64,000 bases of DNA from DASUPK01 sp963736305 (GTDB lineage: Bacteria; Actinomycetota; Thermoleophilia; Solirubrobacterales; 70-9): positions 124,001 through 188,000 of the forward strand of contig CAVTOD010000005.1 of the NCBI GenBank assembly GCA_963736305.1, in the 5' to 3' direction. The notes under the pieces are model-generated. The model was not told where the DNA came from. It made no database searches and saw only the letters and a list, made by a program, of their open reading frames with translations. The position numbers and the translations under genes were made by a program. Every line of letters begins with the position of its first letter. Position 1 is the stretch's first letter. Shown piece after piece: positions 9,225 to 18,359 of this stretch.

Positions 9225-10889
9225 ATGTCGACCGTTGAGAAGCCCACCGGTGTCCGCACCCACGAGGTCACGAACCAGCCACCGCCGCTGGCCGACTACA
9301 ACGTCTTCGAGACCGACCGGGTGATGAGCGAGGCCGTTCGGCGCGAGGGCGCCAACTGGGCCGTGGAGAAGATCTCCGAGGTCGGCGAGGTCGCCGGGCG
9401 CGGCGACGTGATCGAGCTCGGCCGGCTCGCCAACGAGAACCCGCCGAAGCTCCGCACGCACGACCGCTACGGCAATCGGGTCGACATCCCCGAGTTCCAT
9501 CCCGCCTGGCACGAGCTGATGCGCCTCGGCATCTCTCACGAGCTCCACTCCCTCCCCTGGCGCGAGCCGCAGCCAGGCGCACACGTCGCCCGTGCGGCGG
9601 CCTTCATGTGCTTCTCGCAGGCGGAAGCCGGGGTCGGCTGTCCGATCTCCATGACGTACTCGGTCGTCCCGGCTCTGCGGAAGCAGCCCGAGCTGGCCGA
9701 GGAGTGGGAGCCGCGGATCCTCTCCGATGTCTATGACCCTCGCCAGCTCCCCGCCGCCGAGAAGGAGGGCTCCCTGTTCGGCATGGGGATGACCGAGAAG
9801 CAGGGCGGCTCCGACGTTCGCGCCAACACCACGGTCGGCAAGCCGATCAACGGAGGCGGCCCCGGCGCCGAGTACGAGATCACGGGACACAAGTGGTTCT
9901 TCTCGGCGCCGCAGTGCGACGCGTTCCTGGTCCTCGGCCAGACCGAGGGCGGCATCTCCTGCTTCTTGATGCCGCGCCGCCTGCCCGACGGCGAGCTCAA
10001 CCGATTCCGCCTCCAGCGGCTCAAGGACAAGCTCGGCAACCGCTCGAACGCGTCGTCGGAGATCGAGTTCGACGGCGCGTGGACCCGGCTCGTCGGCGAG
10101 GAGGGCGCGGGCGTGCGCACCATCATCGAGATGGTCAACCACACCCGGCTCGACTGCGCGACGGGCAGCGCCACCGGGATGCGGGCCGGCGTCGCCCAGG
10201 CGATCAATCACGCCTCGCACAGGGTCACCTTCGGCAAGGTCCTTGTCGACCAGCCGCTGATGCAGAACGTGCTGGCCGACCTGGCGATCGAGTCCGAGGC
10301 CGCGACGATCTCCTCCCTGCGGCTCGCCCGCGCCTACGACGAGGCGCTCGCCGGCGACGACGAGGCGCAGGCCTTCAAGCGGATCGCCAATGCCGTGCTC
10401 AAGTACTGGATCTCCAAGCGGGCCCCGAGCCACGCTGTCGAGTGCCTCGAGAGCCTCGGCGGGAACGGCTACGTCGAGGAGTCCGGGATGCCCCGGCTCT
10501 ACCGCGAGGCGCCCCTCGCCTCGATCTGGGAGGGGTCCGGAAACGTCCAGTGCCTTGACGTGCTCCGGGCGATGGTCAAGAACCCGAACTCCGTAGACGC
10601 CTTCTTCACCGAGGTCGGCGAAGGTGCGGGCGAGCCGCGGTTGGATGCACACGTTGCCGACCTGAGGCGGGACCTCGCGGACATGAACGGAATCGAGTCC
10701 CGTGCCCGCCAGCTGGTCGAGCGCATGGCGCTCGCACTGCAGGGCTCGCTGCTCCTGCGCTTCGGCGACGAGGCGGTGGCGGACGCGTTCGTCGCCTCCC
10801 GCCTGGCCGGTGACTGGGGCCAGGCGTTCGGCACGCTGCCCGCCGGAACCGACTTCGCCCGAATCATCGACCGTCACCGCGCGGTCTAA
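9225..10889 (+). CDS. Acyl-CoA dehydrogenase family protein, AidB-like
   Basis: A 554-residue flavoprotein of the AidB branch of acyl-CoA dehydrogenases. This branch is longer than catabolic ACADs (about 380) and starts with a characteristic NQPPPLADYN segment (about 17-26). The flavin/substrate core is visible in GMGMTEKQGGSDVRANTT, then ITGHKWFFSAPQCDAFLV, with the conserved Arg/Glu region LESLGGNGYVEESGMPRLYREAP. E. coli AidB is part of the alkylation response and binds DNA, but the branch also includes true isovaleryl-CoA-type dehydrogenases. Its placement behind a TetR gene and before a crotonase gene favours a catabolic role. Gene starts at the ATG abutting the TetR stop. Confidence 0.87.
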   Translation: MSTVEKPTGVRTHEVTNQPPPLADYNVFETDRVMSEAVRREGANWAVEKISEVGEVAGRGDVIELGRLANENPPKLRTHDRYGNRVDIPEFHPAWHELMRLGISHELHSLPWREPQPGAHVARAAAFMCFSQAEAGVGCPISMTYSVVPALRKQPELAEEWEPRILSDVYDPRQLPAAEKEGSLFGMGMTEKQGGSDVRANTTVGKPINGGGPGAEYEITGHKWFFSAPQCDAFLVLGQTEGGISCFLMPRRLPDGELNRFRLQRLKDKLGNRSNASSEIEFDGAWTRLVGEEGAGVRTIIEMVNHTRLDCATGSATGMRAGVAQAINHASHRVTFGKVLVDQPLMQNVLADLAIESEAATISSLRLARAYDEALAGDDEAQAFKRIANAVLKYWISKRAPSHAVECLESLGGNGYVEESGMPRLYREAPLASIWEGSGNVQCLDVLRAMVKNPNSVDAFFTEVGEGAGEPRLDAHVADLRRDLADMNGIESRARQLVERMALALQGSLLLRFGDEAVADAFVASRLAGDWGQAFGTLPAGTDFARIIDRHRAV

Positions 10890-10910
10890 CTCCCCACTCA
10901 ATCGGCCGGA

Positions 10911-11741
10911 TTGGCCGGCTTCGCCATATACGGCCGCCACAAACACCGCGGCCGAACCGACGGGCACGTCACCGTGCTCACCTACGACCGGCCCGACCAT
11001 CGCAACGCGGTCAGCCGGCAGATGAACCGCGAGCTCCACGACGCCTGGCAGCGCTTCCGCGACGCGGAGGACGAGTTCGTGCTCGTGATCACCGGCGAGG
11101 GCGACGCCTTCTGCGCCGGCTGGGACCTCGAGGACGCCGCCGAGCTCGGCGAGGGCGGGCAGCCCGACTGGGACCAGTTCAGGACCTCGATCTACAACAC
11201 GCCAGGTGAGTGCGGCTACACGCGGAAGGTGGACGTCTTCAAGCCGGTGATCGCCGCCGTCAACGGCTGGGCGGTAGCGGCCGGGCTGGAGAACGCATTA
11301 CTCGCCGACATACGCATCGCGGCCGAGAACGCCGTATTCGGAGCCCTGGAGCGTCGCTGGAACATCGTCGGCGGCGACGGCATGAACGTCCGGCTCACCC
11401 TCGCGGTCGGGTACGGCCGAGCGATGGAGATGATCATCACCGGCCGGCCGGTCGAGGCCGAGGAGGCGCTGCGGATCGGCCTGGCCAACGAGGTGGTCCC
11501 GGAGGGCAAGGCGCTGGAGCGGGCCGTGGAGCTGGCGCACCAGATCGCCGAGCTGCCGCAGGGAGCGATCCGCTCGGACAAGGAGACCATGGTGAGGAAC
11601 GTCGGGAGGACCTACGAGGAGCAGCTGCGCCAGGAGGCCGAGAACACGATCTCGATGTTCGCCCGGCGCGACTCACATGCCATCGGGGCCCGCGCCTTCA
11701 AGGAGAAGCGGACCCCCGAATGGCCGAATCACGGTCTCTAG
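10911..11741 (+). CDS. Enoyl-CoA hydratase/isomerase (crotonase) family protein
   Basis: A 276-residue crotonase-fold enzyme. Key parts are RPDHRNAVSRQM near residue 25, the first oxyanion loop GEGDAFCAGWDLED (about 63-76) and the second loop VNGWAVAAGLENALLADIRIAAENAVFG (about 104-132). It probably hydrates or isomerises an unsaturated acyl-CoA, following the dehydrogenase encoded 21 bp upstream. The only start near the expected N-terminus is TTG 10911, with a weak ribosome binding site, so translation may depend on coupling. The 3' end overlaps a 40-codon gene on the other strand by 4 bp. Confidence 0.87.
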   Translation: MAGFAIYGRHKHRGRTDGHVTVLTYDRPDHRNAVSRQMNRELHDAWQRFRDAEDEFVLVITGEGDAFCAGWDLEDAAELGEGGQPDWDQFRTSIYNTPGECGYTRKVDVFKPVIAAVNGWAVAAGLENALLADIRIAAENAVFGALERRWNIVGGDGMNVRLTLAVGYGRAMEMIITGRPVEAEEALRIGLANEVVPEGKALERAVELAHQIAELPQGAIRSDKETMVRNVGRTYEEQLRQEAENTISMFARRDSHAIGARAFKEKRTPEWPNHGL

Positions 11742-11860
11742 CGGGCGCGGAGCTTCCGGGCGATCCTGACGAGCTGGCCCTGCGCGGCGCGCCGGCGAAG
11801 CTCTTCGGTGTGGGCGTGATGGGCGCTGTAGGTCGAATGGGGTGAGAAGGTGGCGTTCAT
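11738..11860 (-). CDS. 40-residue basic protein of unknown function
   Basis: A 40-codon frame beginning MNATFSPH and ending RIARKLRAR. It is preceded by a perfect GGAGG six bases before the ATG (11860), one of the strongest ribosome binding sites in the window, which is the main reason to accept it. The protein is basic, with a His-rich middle (HSTYSAHHAH) and a C-terminal amphipathic helix. No signal peptide is evident. It is transcribed divergently from the DUF2277 gene and converges with the crotonase gene. The family is unknown to me. Confidence 0.5.
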   Translation of the reverse strand: MNATFSPHSTYSAHHAHTEELRRRAAQGQLVRIARKLRAR

Positions 11861-11935
11861 TTCGGTCCTCCAGAGTCGGTGTGTACGCCAACTAAGACCG
11901 GGCAGGGCGCGAAGACTCATCGGTACGCTGGGGCC

Positions 11936-12205
11936 ATGTGCAGAAACATCAGACAACTCCATAACTTCGAGCCCCCCGCGAGCAAGGAGGAGGTCCACGA
12001 CGCGGCGCTTCAGTTCGTCCGCAAGGTGAGCGGATCGAACAAGCCCTCGAAGGCGAACGCCGAGGCGTTCGACCTGGCCGTCGCCGAGGTCGCCGCCTCA
12101 ACGGGGAAGCTGCTCGACTCGCTGGTCACCAACGCGCCTCCCAAGAACCGGGAGGAAGAGGCGGCCAAGCGGCGGGCGAAGTTCGAAGAGCGCTTCGCGG
12201 CCTAG
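11936..12205 (+). CDS. DUF2277 family protein
   Basis: An 89-residue protein starting MCRNIRQLHNFEPPAS, the conserved N-terminus of DUF2277. The family is common in actinobacteria and proteobacteria and has no established function. The sequence is mostly helical (residues 15-85) with no transmembrane segment. A charged C-terminal helix (NREEEAAKRRAKFEERF) closes it. Start ATG 11936 gives the conserved N-terminus. It ends 4 bp inside the convergent FMN-protein gene. Confidence 0.85.
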   Translation: MCRNIRQLHNFEPPASKEEVHDAALQFVRKVSGSNKPSKANAEAFDLAVAEVAASTGKLLDSLVTNAPPKNREEEAAKRRAKFEERFAA

Positions 12206-12855
12206 GGCCGCTTCCAGCGCGTCAGGTGCTTGGGGACGGGAACTTTCCCGTCGAGGTCCGGTGCCGGAAGAGGATCGGTCGCGGCCAGTGACAGGGGCAG
12301 CACACCGGCCCAGTAGGACAGCTCGAGATCGTCCGGCTTGTCCGCCGGGAACCCGGTGCGCACCTTTGCGGATGCCTCTTCGATCGGCAGCGAGAGGACC
12401 TTCGTCGTCTCGAGGTCCTTCTCGCTCGGCCCCCGGACCTCATCGGAACGGCCGGGAATCATGTGTTCGACGACCGTCAGCAGCGCATGCGCCTTCTCCG
12501 CCGGCTCGGTGATCTCCTGCGCCGTCCCCAGAACCATCACGGACCGGTAGTTCAGCGAGTGGTTCCGCGCGCTTCGCGCGAGCACGATCTCATCGGTCAG
12601 GGTGGCCGTTACACAGCAGGCCATCCCGTCCGCAAGGGCGCCGAGCGTGCGGCTGGCCGGTGAGCCGTGCAGGTACAGGGTGTCGCCGTCCCGCGCGTGG
12701 ATCGTGGGGATGACGTAGGGGTGGCCGTCGTCCACGAAACCGACGTGGCAGATCAGCGCCTCGTCGAGGATCGCGTGGACGAGCTCGCGGTCGTAGCTGC
12801 CCCGGCCGGGCTTGCGGCGAACCCGGGTTCGGTCGGTCGGCGGGTAGTCGGCCAT
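12202..12855 (-). CDS. Pyridoxamine 5'-phosphate oxidase-like FMN-binding protein
   Basis: A 217-residue split-barrel flavoprotein of the Pyridox_ox_2 group (NimA-like). The beta-barrel core runs ALICHVGFVDDGHPYVIP, then GDTLYLHGSPASR, and then the RSVMVLGTAQEI strand. It is distinct from true PdxH, which is encoded elsewhere in the window (41717-42334). Members bind FMN or F420/heme, and some reduce nitro compounds; the substrate cannot be read from sequence. It is monocistronic, converging with DUF2277. Confidence 0.82.
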   Translation of the reverse strand: MADYPPTDRTRVRRKPGRGSYDRELVHAILDEALICHVGFVDDGHPYVIPTIHARDGDTLYLHGSPASRTLGALADGMACCVTATLTDEIVLARSARNHSLNYRSVMVLGTAQEITEPAEKAHALLTVVEHMIPGRSDEVRGPSEKDLETTKVLSLPIEEASAKVRTGFPADKPDDLELSYWAGVLPLSLAATDPLPAPDLDGKVPVPKHLTRWKRP

Positions 12856-12929
12856 GGTCCGATGGTAGGCCCGAGCCCGATCACGGCGGAGACGAATTCA
12901 GGGCCCGCGGTGCGCCACTAAGGAGTGCG

Positions 12930-14159
12930 TCAAGCCGCCAGCCAGCGCCGGTCTAGTCTGCGGATCACGGCTTCCGAGAGCCGGATCGCGTCGGCGACGG
13001 TCCCGTAGTCGACGTTCTCCGGCGTATCCATCTTCCAGTGATAGTTCGACGGGTTCTTCCACTCGTTACAGGAGGCGACCGTGACGCACTGATAGCCGGC
13101 CGCCAGCGGGAAGATCCCATCCGTCGCGTTGCGCAATCGGAGATTCGGAATCAGCTCGATGCCGAGCTCCTCGGCGGTCGAATCGAGCAGCTCGAGTGAC
13201 GGCGCCGGGTACTCGCGGAGGTTGAGCATCCCCTCCCCGCGCAGGACCAGGAGGTTGGGCGAGCCGACCGTATCGAGGCAGAAAAAGAAGGTCCGGTCGA
13301 CCGGCAGCTCGCCCGCGTGCCGCTCCATGAACAACCCCATCCCCTCGCAGAGCGCCTCCTCCGAGGTGGAGAGGAACAGGACTCGGGTGTTCTCGGGCGG
13401 ACGCTCAGCGAAAGCGCGAGCGAGCGCCAACTGGGCGATGCAACCGGTCCCGTTGTCGTTTGCACCGGGGACGACATCACCCGCGCCGATGTGCGCCATG
13501 AACGCCGCGGCGACGGCGGACAGGAGCGTCCCGAGGCCGGTCAGCCTGCGGCTGCCGAGCGCGGCGCCGGCCGAGACGATCGCGGGACCGGCCACCGTGG
13601 GCCACATCAGCGGCGGGCTGGTGTCGTTGTTCTCGAAGACCCACGGCGCATGTTCGCCGACCGCCTCGGTGATCGCGGGGTTGAAGAAGAACGCCGTGTG
13701 GGCGGCGTCGTGATGGGCCATCAGGACGATCGTCCGCTCGGCGTCTGCCGGGCCGATCTCGGCGAGCACGTGGTGGGCGCTTCGCCTCGGCAGCATCCGG
13801 CGGAACCGCCGCCGCCCGGGCGGCAGCTCATCCGCGATCAGCGCCGACGCCGCAGCGCCGGTCAATGCCGCCAGCGCCCGGGTCGCGCGGCCGCCGCGCC
13901 GAGCCGCCAGCCCCGCCAGCGCCCCGGCGCCGGCCAGCAATCCGATCGGCCACCAGAAGGTCCCGTTCGCCTCGGTCTCCTCCTCGACGCGCGCGTCGCG
14001 AGCGCCGGCCTCGGTCAGGGCCGCGGCCAGCCACTCCGCCGCCCGCCGTTCGCCCTCGGACGCGGACTCGCGCGGTCCCGAGCAGAGCTCGTCGAGGCGC
14101 TCACGCATCCAGGCGGAGTCGGGGGGATCGGATATCTGCGGAGGAGCCTCCGTGGCCAT
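12930..14159 (-). CDS. M28 family metallopeptidase with membrane segment
   Basis: A 409-residue zinc aminopeptidase-like protein. Metal ligands are visible in AHHDAAHT (H149/H150, D151), GANDNGTGC and STSEEALCEG. Between the N-terminal helical part and the catalytic domain lie hydrophobic stretches (about 70-112), and another interrupts the catalytic domain (about 185-225), so it is probably membrane-associated. No Sec signal is seen at the N-terminus. It likely trims peptides; the substrate is unknown. It sits divergently, 36 bp from the site-2 protease gene. Confidence 0.82.
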   Translation of the reverse strand: MATEAPPQISDPPDSAWMRERLDELCSGPRESASEGERRAAEWLAAALTEAGARDARVEEETEANGTFWWPIGLLAGAGALAGLAARRGGRATRALAALTGAAASALIADELPPGRRRFRRMLPRRSAHHVLAEIGPADAERTIVLMAHHDAAHTAFFFNPAITEAVGEHAPWVFENNDTSPPLMWPTVAGPAIVSAGAALGSRRLTGLGTLLSAVAAAFMAHIGAGDVVPGANDNGTGCIAQLALARAFAERPPENTRVLFLSTSEEALCEGMGLFMERHAGELPVDRTFFFCLDTVGSPNLLVLRGEGMLNLREYPAPSLELLDSTAEELGIELIPNLRLRNATDGIFPLAAGYQCVTVASCNEWKNPSNYHWKMDTPENVDYGTVADAIRLSEAVIRRLDRRWLAA

Positions 14160-14195
14160 CCCGGAAAACTAACCGGCGCTCCCTAACATCACCTC

Positions 14196-15386
14196 ATGGC
14201 CGGCGGCGGCGTCACGCTGTTTCGCATTCGAGGGATCAGGATCGCGGTGGACTTCTCGTGGTTCGTCGTCCTCTTCCTGATCATCTTCTGGCTGACGAGC
14301 TTCTACCGTGACGTCCTCGGCCCGGACTCGGGAGACACCGGGCCATATCTGCTGGCGGTCGCGAGCGCCGTGCTCTTCTTCTCCTCGATCCTGCTTCATG
14401 AGCTGGGGCATGCGTTCGTGGCACGGCGGCACAACATCAGCGTCTCCGCGATCACGCTGTGGATGTTCGGCGGGTTCGCCCGTCTCGAGAAGGACTCGGA
14501 CACGCCCGGGACAGAGTTCAAGATCGCGATTGCCGGACCCCTGGTCACAGCGGCGATCGTGGTCGCCTGCGCGGTGGCCGGCCTGCTGCTCGCCGGCGGC
14601 GACGAGTTCCGCCACGCGGTCCTCACACAGGGGGACACCCGGACCTCCGGGATCGCCGCCCTCGTCAGCTGGCTGGGCAGCATCAACCTGCTGGTCCTGA
14701 TCTTCAACCTGATCCCCGCGTTCCCGCTCGACGGCGGCCGCATAGCCCGCGCGATCGCCTGGCGGCGAACCGGCAGCCGGAACACCGGCACTCGCTTCGC
14801 CGCGACGCTGGGCGAGTGGTTCGGCCTCTTCCTGATCCTGGCCGGCATCGGCTACTTCGCGGTCTACCTCGGCGACCTCCTGGGCGGCGTCTGGTTCGCC
14901 TTCGTCGGATTCATCCTCCGCGGCGCCGCCAAGGCGGCGATCGCACAGACCGAGGTGACAAGCCGGATCGAGGGGATCTCCGTCGCGGACGTGATGGACC
15001 GCGATCCGGTCGCGATCCCGGAGGGGGCCTCCATCGAGCAGGCGCTCGACGAGTACTTCCTGCGCTACCGCTCGCCGTGGTTCCCGGTCGTGGACAGGGC
15101 GCAGCGCTTCATCGGCCTGGTCGACCGCGGCGCCGCCGACAACGTGCCCGCGGTCGAGCGCACCTCGTCGGTGGTCAGCGACGTTCTCGCCCGCGACAGC
15201 GGATCCCTGACGATCGGCGAGAACGAACCGCTCGAATCGGTCCTCGGCAACGAGTCCCTCCGGCGCCTCGGCGCCCTGATCGCGACCGACGCCGATGGCC
15301 ATATCCGGGGCGTCTTGACGATCGACGCGATCGGGAAGGCGCTTCGCCCGGTCGCTCCCGGAAGCGCGTCCGAGCCACATCTGTAG
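14196..15386 (+). CDS. Site-2 protease family (M50) intramembrane metalloprotease with CBS domains
   Basis: A 396-residue membrane protease of the SpoIVFB/Rv2625c-like class. The zinc motif HELGH is at 68-72 within a membrane helix, and the second metal motif NLIPAFPLDGGR at 171-182. There are about six transmembrane segments through residue 245. A pair of CBS domains follows (about 262-380), which in this family bind adenine nucleotides and gate the protease. These enzymes cut membrane-anchored anti-sigma or other regulatory proteins; no obvious substrate gene is adjacent. It is divergent from the M28 peptidase. Confidence 0.9.
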   Translation: MAGGGVTLFRIRGIRIAVDFSWFVVLFLIIFWLTSFYRDVLGPDSGDTGPYLLAVASAVLFFSSILLHELGHAFVARRHNISVSAITLWMFGGFARLEKDSDTPGTEFKIAIAGPLVTAAIVVACAVAGLLLAGGDEFRHAVLTQGDTRTSGIAALVSWLGSINLLVLIFNLIPAFPLDGGRIARAIAWRRTGSRNTGTRFAATLGEWFGLFLILAGIGYFAVYLGDLLGGVWFAFVGFILRGAAKAAIAQTEVTSRIEGISVADVMDRDPVAIPEGASIEQALDEYFLRYRSPWFPVVDRAQRFIGLVDRGAADNVPAVERTSSVVSDVLARDSGSLTIGENEPLESVLGNESLRRLGALIATDADGHIRGVLTIDAIGKALRPVAPGSASEPHL

Positions 15387-15431
15387 GCGGGGCACCGCGC
15401 CGCCCCGAGCCGTCTTTATAGGATCGCTCTC

Positions 15432-17120
15432 GTGCCGGACCACGACGTACTGGTGATCGGAGCGGGCCTCGCGGGACAGCGGGCCGCGCTTGCCGCTGCC
15501 GAGGCGGGCGTTTCGGTGGGAATCATCAGCAAGGTTCACCCCGTCCGCTCGCACTCCAACGCCGCGCAGGGCGGGATCAACGCCGCGCTGCAGGAGGACG
15601 ACAGCTGGGAGTCGCACGCCTTCGACACGATCAAGGGCTCCGACTACCTCGCCGACCAGGACGCCGTCGAGATCATGTGCAGGGCCGCGCCGGAGGAGCT
15701 CCTCCACCTCGAGCACCTCGGCGTCACCTTCCATCGCAACGAGGAGGGCAAGCTCGGCACCCGCGCCTTCGGCGGCGCCTCGGCCGCGCGGACGTATTAC
15801 GTCGCCGACATCACCGGCCAGGCGATCATGCACGTCCTCTACGAGCAGCTCATGAAGTTCTCCGCCGACGTGGCGCGCTACGAGGAGTACTTCACGACGA
15901 GCCTCGCGATGGACGACGACGGCAACTGCGTCGGGGCGATCTGTCGCAACGTCCGCGACGGCTCGATGGAGCACTTCGGGGCCAAGGCAGTGATCCTCGC
16001 GACCGGAGGGAACGGCCAGGTCTGGCACCCCACCACCAACGCACTGATCTGTACCGGCGACGGCATCGCCCAGGCCTATCGGGTCGGGGCCAAGCTGATG
16101 GACATGGAGATGGTCCAGTACCACCCGACCACGCTCGCCGGCAAGGGCTTCCTGATCACCGAGGGAGCACGCGGCGAGGGCGCCCATCTGCTGAACGCAA
16201 ACGGCGAGCGCTTCATGGAGAAGTACGCGCCGAACAAGATGGAGCTCGCCTCGCGCGACGTGGTCTCCCGCGCCGAGCAGACGGAGATCCAGGAGGGCCG
16301 CGGCTTCCCCGACGGCACCGTCGCGCTCGACATCACCGTGGTGCCGCGCAAGCGCATCCACGAGGCGCTGCGCGAGATCGTCCTGGTCGGCCGCGACTTC
16401 GCCGGGGTCGACATCACCAAGGAGCCGATCCACATCAAGCCGGGCAATCACTACACGATGGGCGGCGTCAAGACCGATACCGAGGGACGGACGAACGTCC
16501 CCGGCCTCTACGCGGCCGGCGAGGTTGCTTGCGTCTCGGTTCACGGCGGCAACCGCCTCGGCGCCAACTCGCTGCTCGACACCCTGATCTTCGGCCGCCG
16601 CTCGGGCGTGGACGCCGCCGAGCGCGCCAAGGGCCGCGAGCCGGTCCACCCCCCGCACTCGGCCCAGGACGCCGACGAGGCGCGGATCGCCGAGATCCTC
16701 GGACGCGAGAAGGGCTCCGGCCGCCGCGTCTCGGAGATCCGCAAGGAGATGGGCGACACCATGGACCGCTACGTCGCCGTCTTCCGGGACGCCGAGGGCC
16801 TCAACACCGCGTTGGAGACGATTCGCCGCCTCAAGGAGGAGGCGAAGAGCTGCTACATCGACGACAAGGGGACTGTCTTCAACCAGGACGTGCTCGGGGC
16901 GATCGAGCTCGAATACATGCTCGACTGCGCCGAGTGCACCTGCATGGCGGCGATCCACCGCACCGAGAGCCGTGGCGCCCAGTTCCGAACCGATTTCCCC
17001 GAGCGAAACGACGGCGAGTGGCTCAAGCACATCGATCTGACCAGGACCGACGACGGCCCCGAGATCAGCTACTCCGAGGTCACGATCACCCAGTGGGAGC
17101 CGCAGGAGCGGACTTACTAG
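15432..17120 (+). CDS. sdhA: Succinate dehydrogenase / fumarate reductase flavoprotein subunit
   Basis: A 562-residue FAD subunit of complex II. The dinucleotide motif VIGAGLAGQRAAL begins at residue 8. HSNAAQGGIN (H41) contains the histidine that binds FAD covalently, and HPTTLAGKG and HGGNRLGANSLLD are substrate-site segments. Start is GTG 15432. It heads an operon with sdhB (18 bp downstream) and a CCG-domain subunit. It oxidises succinate to fumarate and passes electrons to SdhB. Direction cannot be told from sequence alone, but the presence of icd and mdh nearby favours an aerobic TCA role. Confidence 0.93.
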   Translation: MPDHDVLVIGAGLAGQRAALAAAEAGVSVGIISKVHPVRSHSNAAQGGINAALQEDDSWESHAFDTIKGSDYLADQDAVEIMCRAAPEELLHLEHLGVTFHRNEEGKLGTRAFGGASAARTYYVADITGQAIMHVLYEQLMKFSADVARYEEYFTTSLAMDDDGNCVGAICRNVRDGSMEHFGAKAVILATGGNGQVWHPTTNALICTGDGIAQAYRVGAKLMDMEMVQYHPTTLAGKGFLITEGARGEGAHLLNANGERFMEKYAPNKMELASRDVVSRAEQTEIQEGRGFPDGTVALDITVVPRKRIHEALREIVLVGRDFAGVDITKEPIHIKPGNHYTMGGVKTDTEGRTNVPGLYAAGEVACVSVHGGNRLGANSLLDTLIFGRRSGVDAAERAKGREPVHPPHSAQDADEARIAEILGREKGSGRRVSEIRKEMGDTMDRYVAVFRDAEGLNTALETIRRLKEEAKSCYIDDKGTVFNQDVLGAIELEYMLDCAECTCMAAIHRTESRGAQFRTDFPERNDGEWLKHIDLTRTDDGPEISYSEVTITQWEPQERTY

Positions 17121-17138
17121 ATGGGTAGGCTGAGCTAG

Positions 17139-18359
17139 ATGGCTGAGTTCACTCTCAAGGTGAGGCGCTTCCAGCCCGAGGAGGCCGAGGGGCCCTACTG
17201 GGAGACCTTCGACGTCGACCTCGACCCCACCCTGTCCGTCCTCGACGGCCTCCTCCAGGCGAAGGACCGCGACGACGGTTCGCTCGCCGTCCGCTGTTCG
17301 TGTCGCGCCGCGATCTGCGGCTCCTGCGGGATGAAGATCAACGGCCAGTCGACCCTCGCCTGCAAGACGATGCTCGAGGAGGCCCAGTCCTACGCCGAGA
17401 GCCACGCGGTCGCCGCGCAGGTCGGCGGCGACAAGACGGTGACCTCCTCGAACGGGGGCAAGCCGGAGATCGTGGTCGAGCCGATGGGGAACATGCCGGT
17501 GATCAAGGACCTGGTCACCGACATGGAGTCGACCCACTGGACCAAGATCCGCAGGGTCACTCCGTGGCTTCTCCCCGAGGGCGACCCGCCCGAGCGCGAG
17601 TACGTCGTCCCGCCCGAGTCGATGATCGACATCACCCAGTCGATGGCCTGCATCCAGTGCGGTGCCTGCGTCTCCTCCTGCCTCTCGATGGAGGCCGACC
17701 CGGACTTCATCGGCCCAGCGGCGCTCGCCAAGGCCTATCGCTTCGTCGGCGACCCGCGCGACGCCGAGACCAAGGAGCGGCTCCACGACCTCTCCCAGGA
17801 CCCGCACGGGATCTACGACTGCACCCACTGCTTCTCCTGCATCGATGCCTGCCCCAAGGGCGTCGCGCCGATGGACCAGATCATGCGGCTGCGCCGCGCG
17901 GCGGATCACGAGGAGATCCAGGACCAGAACCACGGCCACAACCACATGGCCTCGTTCACCAAGATCATCGAGAAGAAGGGGACGCTAGACGAGGCGCTGC
18001 TGCTGCAGGAGTCGCTCGCGCCCGGCCTGAAGGGCAAGCTGATGCCGAAGCACGGCGCGATCAAGGGCCTGCTCGAATCGATTCCGACGGCGATCCGCGG
18101 CATCCGCACCGGCAAGATGCGCTCGCTCCCCAAGCTGATCCCGGGCGTTCACCACAAGCTCCCCGGCGACGCCCAGGACCACGTCAAGCGGATCTACGCG
18201 CACACCGAGGACCACCAGGTCGAGCTGAACCTCTACATCCGCGGCGAGGAGACCGACCAGACCGCGCCGGAGGACGAGATCCAGCCGGGCGCCGGGATCG
18301 AGGACGGAGAGTCGAGGCCGAGTACCGACACGGGGCTTGCCCCCGGAGGAGGGTCATGA
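17139..18359 (+). CDS. sdhB: Succinate dehydrogenase iron-sulfur subunit with long C-terminal extension
   Basis: A 406-residue subunit, well beyond the roughly 240 usual for SdhB. The [2Fe-2S] ligands are in CSCRAAICGSCG (C53-C63) plus C75. The [4Fe-4S]/[3Fe-4S] ligands are in CIQCGACVSSC (171-181) and CTHCFSCIDACPK (228-240). The extension (about 250-406) has a His-rich stretch and an acidic tail, with no membrane helix. It stops in ATGA shared with the CCG-domain subunit gene. This arrangement is typical of complex II types that use a CCG-domain protein instead of haem-bearing membrane anchors. Confidence 0.92.
   Translation: MAEFTLKVRRFQPEEAEGPYWETFDVDLDPTLSVLDGLLQAKDRDDGSLAVRCSCRAAICGSCGMKINGQSTLACKTMLEEAQSYAESHAVAAQVGGDKTVTSSNGGKPEIVVEPMGNMPVIKDLVTDMESTHWTKIRRVTPWLLPEGDPPEREYVVPPESMIDITQSMACIQCGACVSSCLSMEADPDFIGPAALAKAYRFVGDPRDAETKERLHDLSQDPHGIYDCTHCFSCIDACPKGVAPMDQIMRLRRAADHEEIQDQNHGHNHMASFTKIIEKKGTLDEALLLQESLAPGLKGKLMPKHGAIKGLLESIPTAIRGIRTGKMRSLPKLIPGVHHKLPGDAQDHVKRIYAHTEDHQVELNLYIRGEETDQTAPEDEIQPGAGIEDGESRPSTDTGLAPGGGS

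Noticed and set aside
14169..17945. A 1258-codon open frame on the minus strand opposite the site-2 protease and sdhA
   Set aside because: It lies entirely antisense to two well-supported genes, has low-complexity composition rich in Gly, Asp, Arg and Val, and shows no domain. It results from the codon bias of GC-rich genes.
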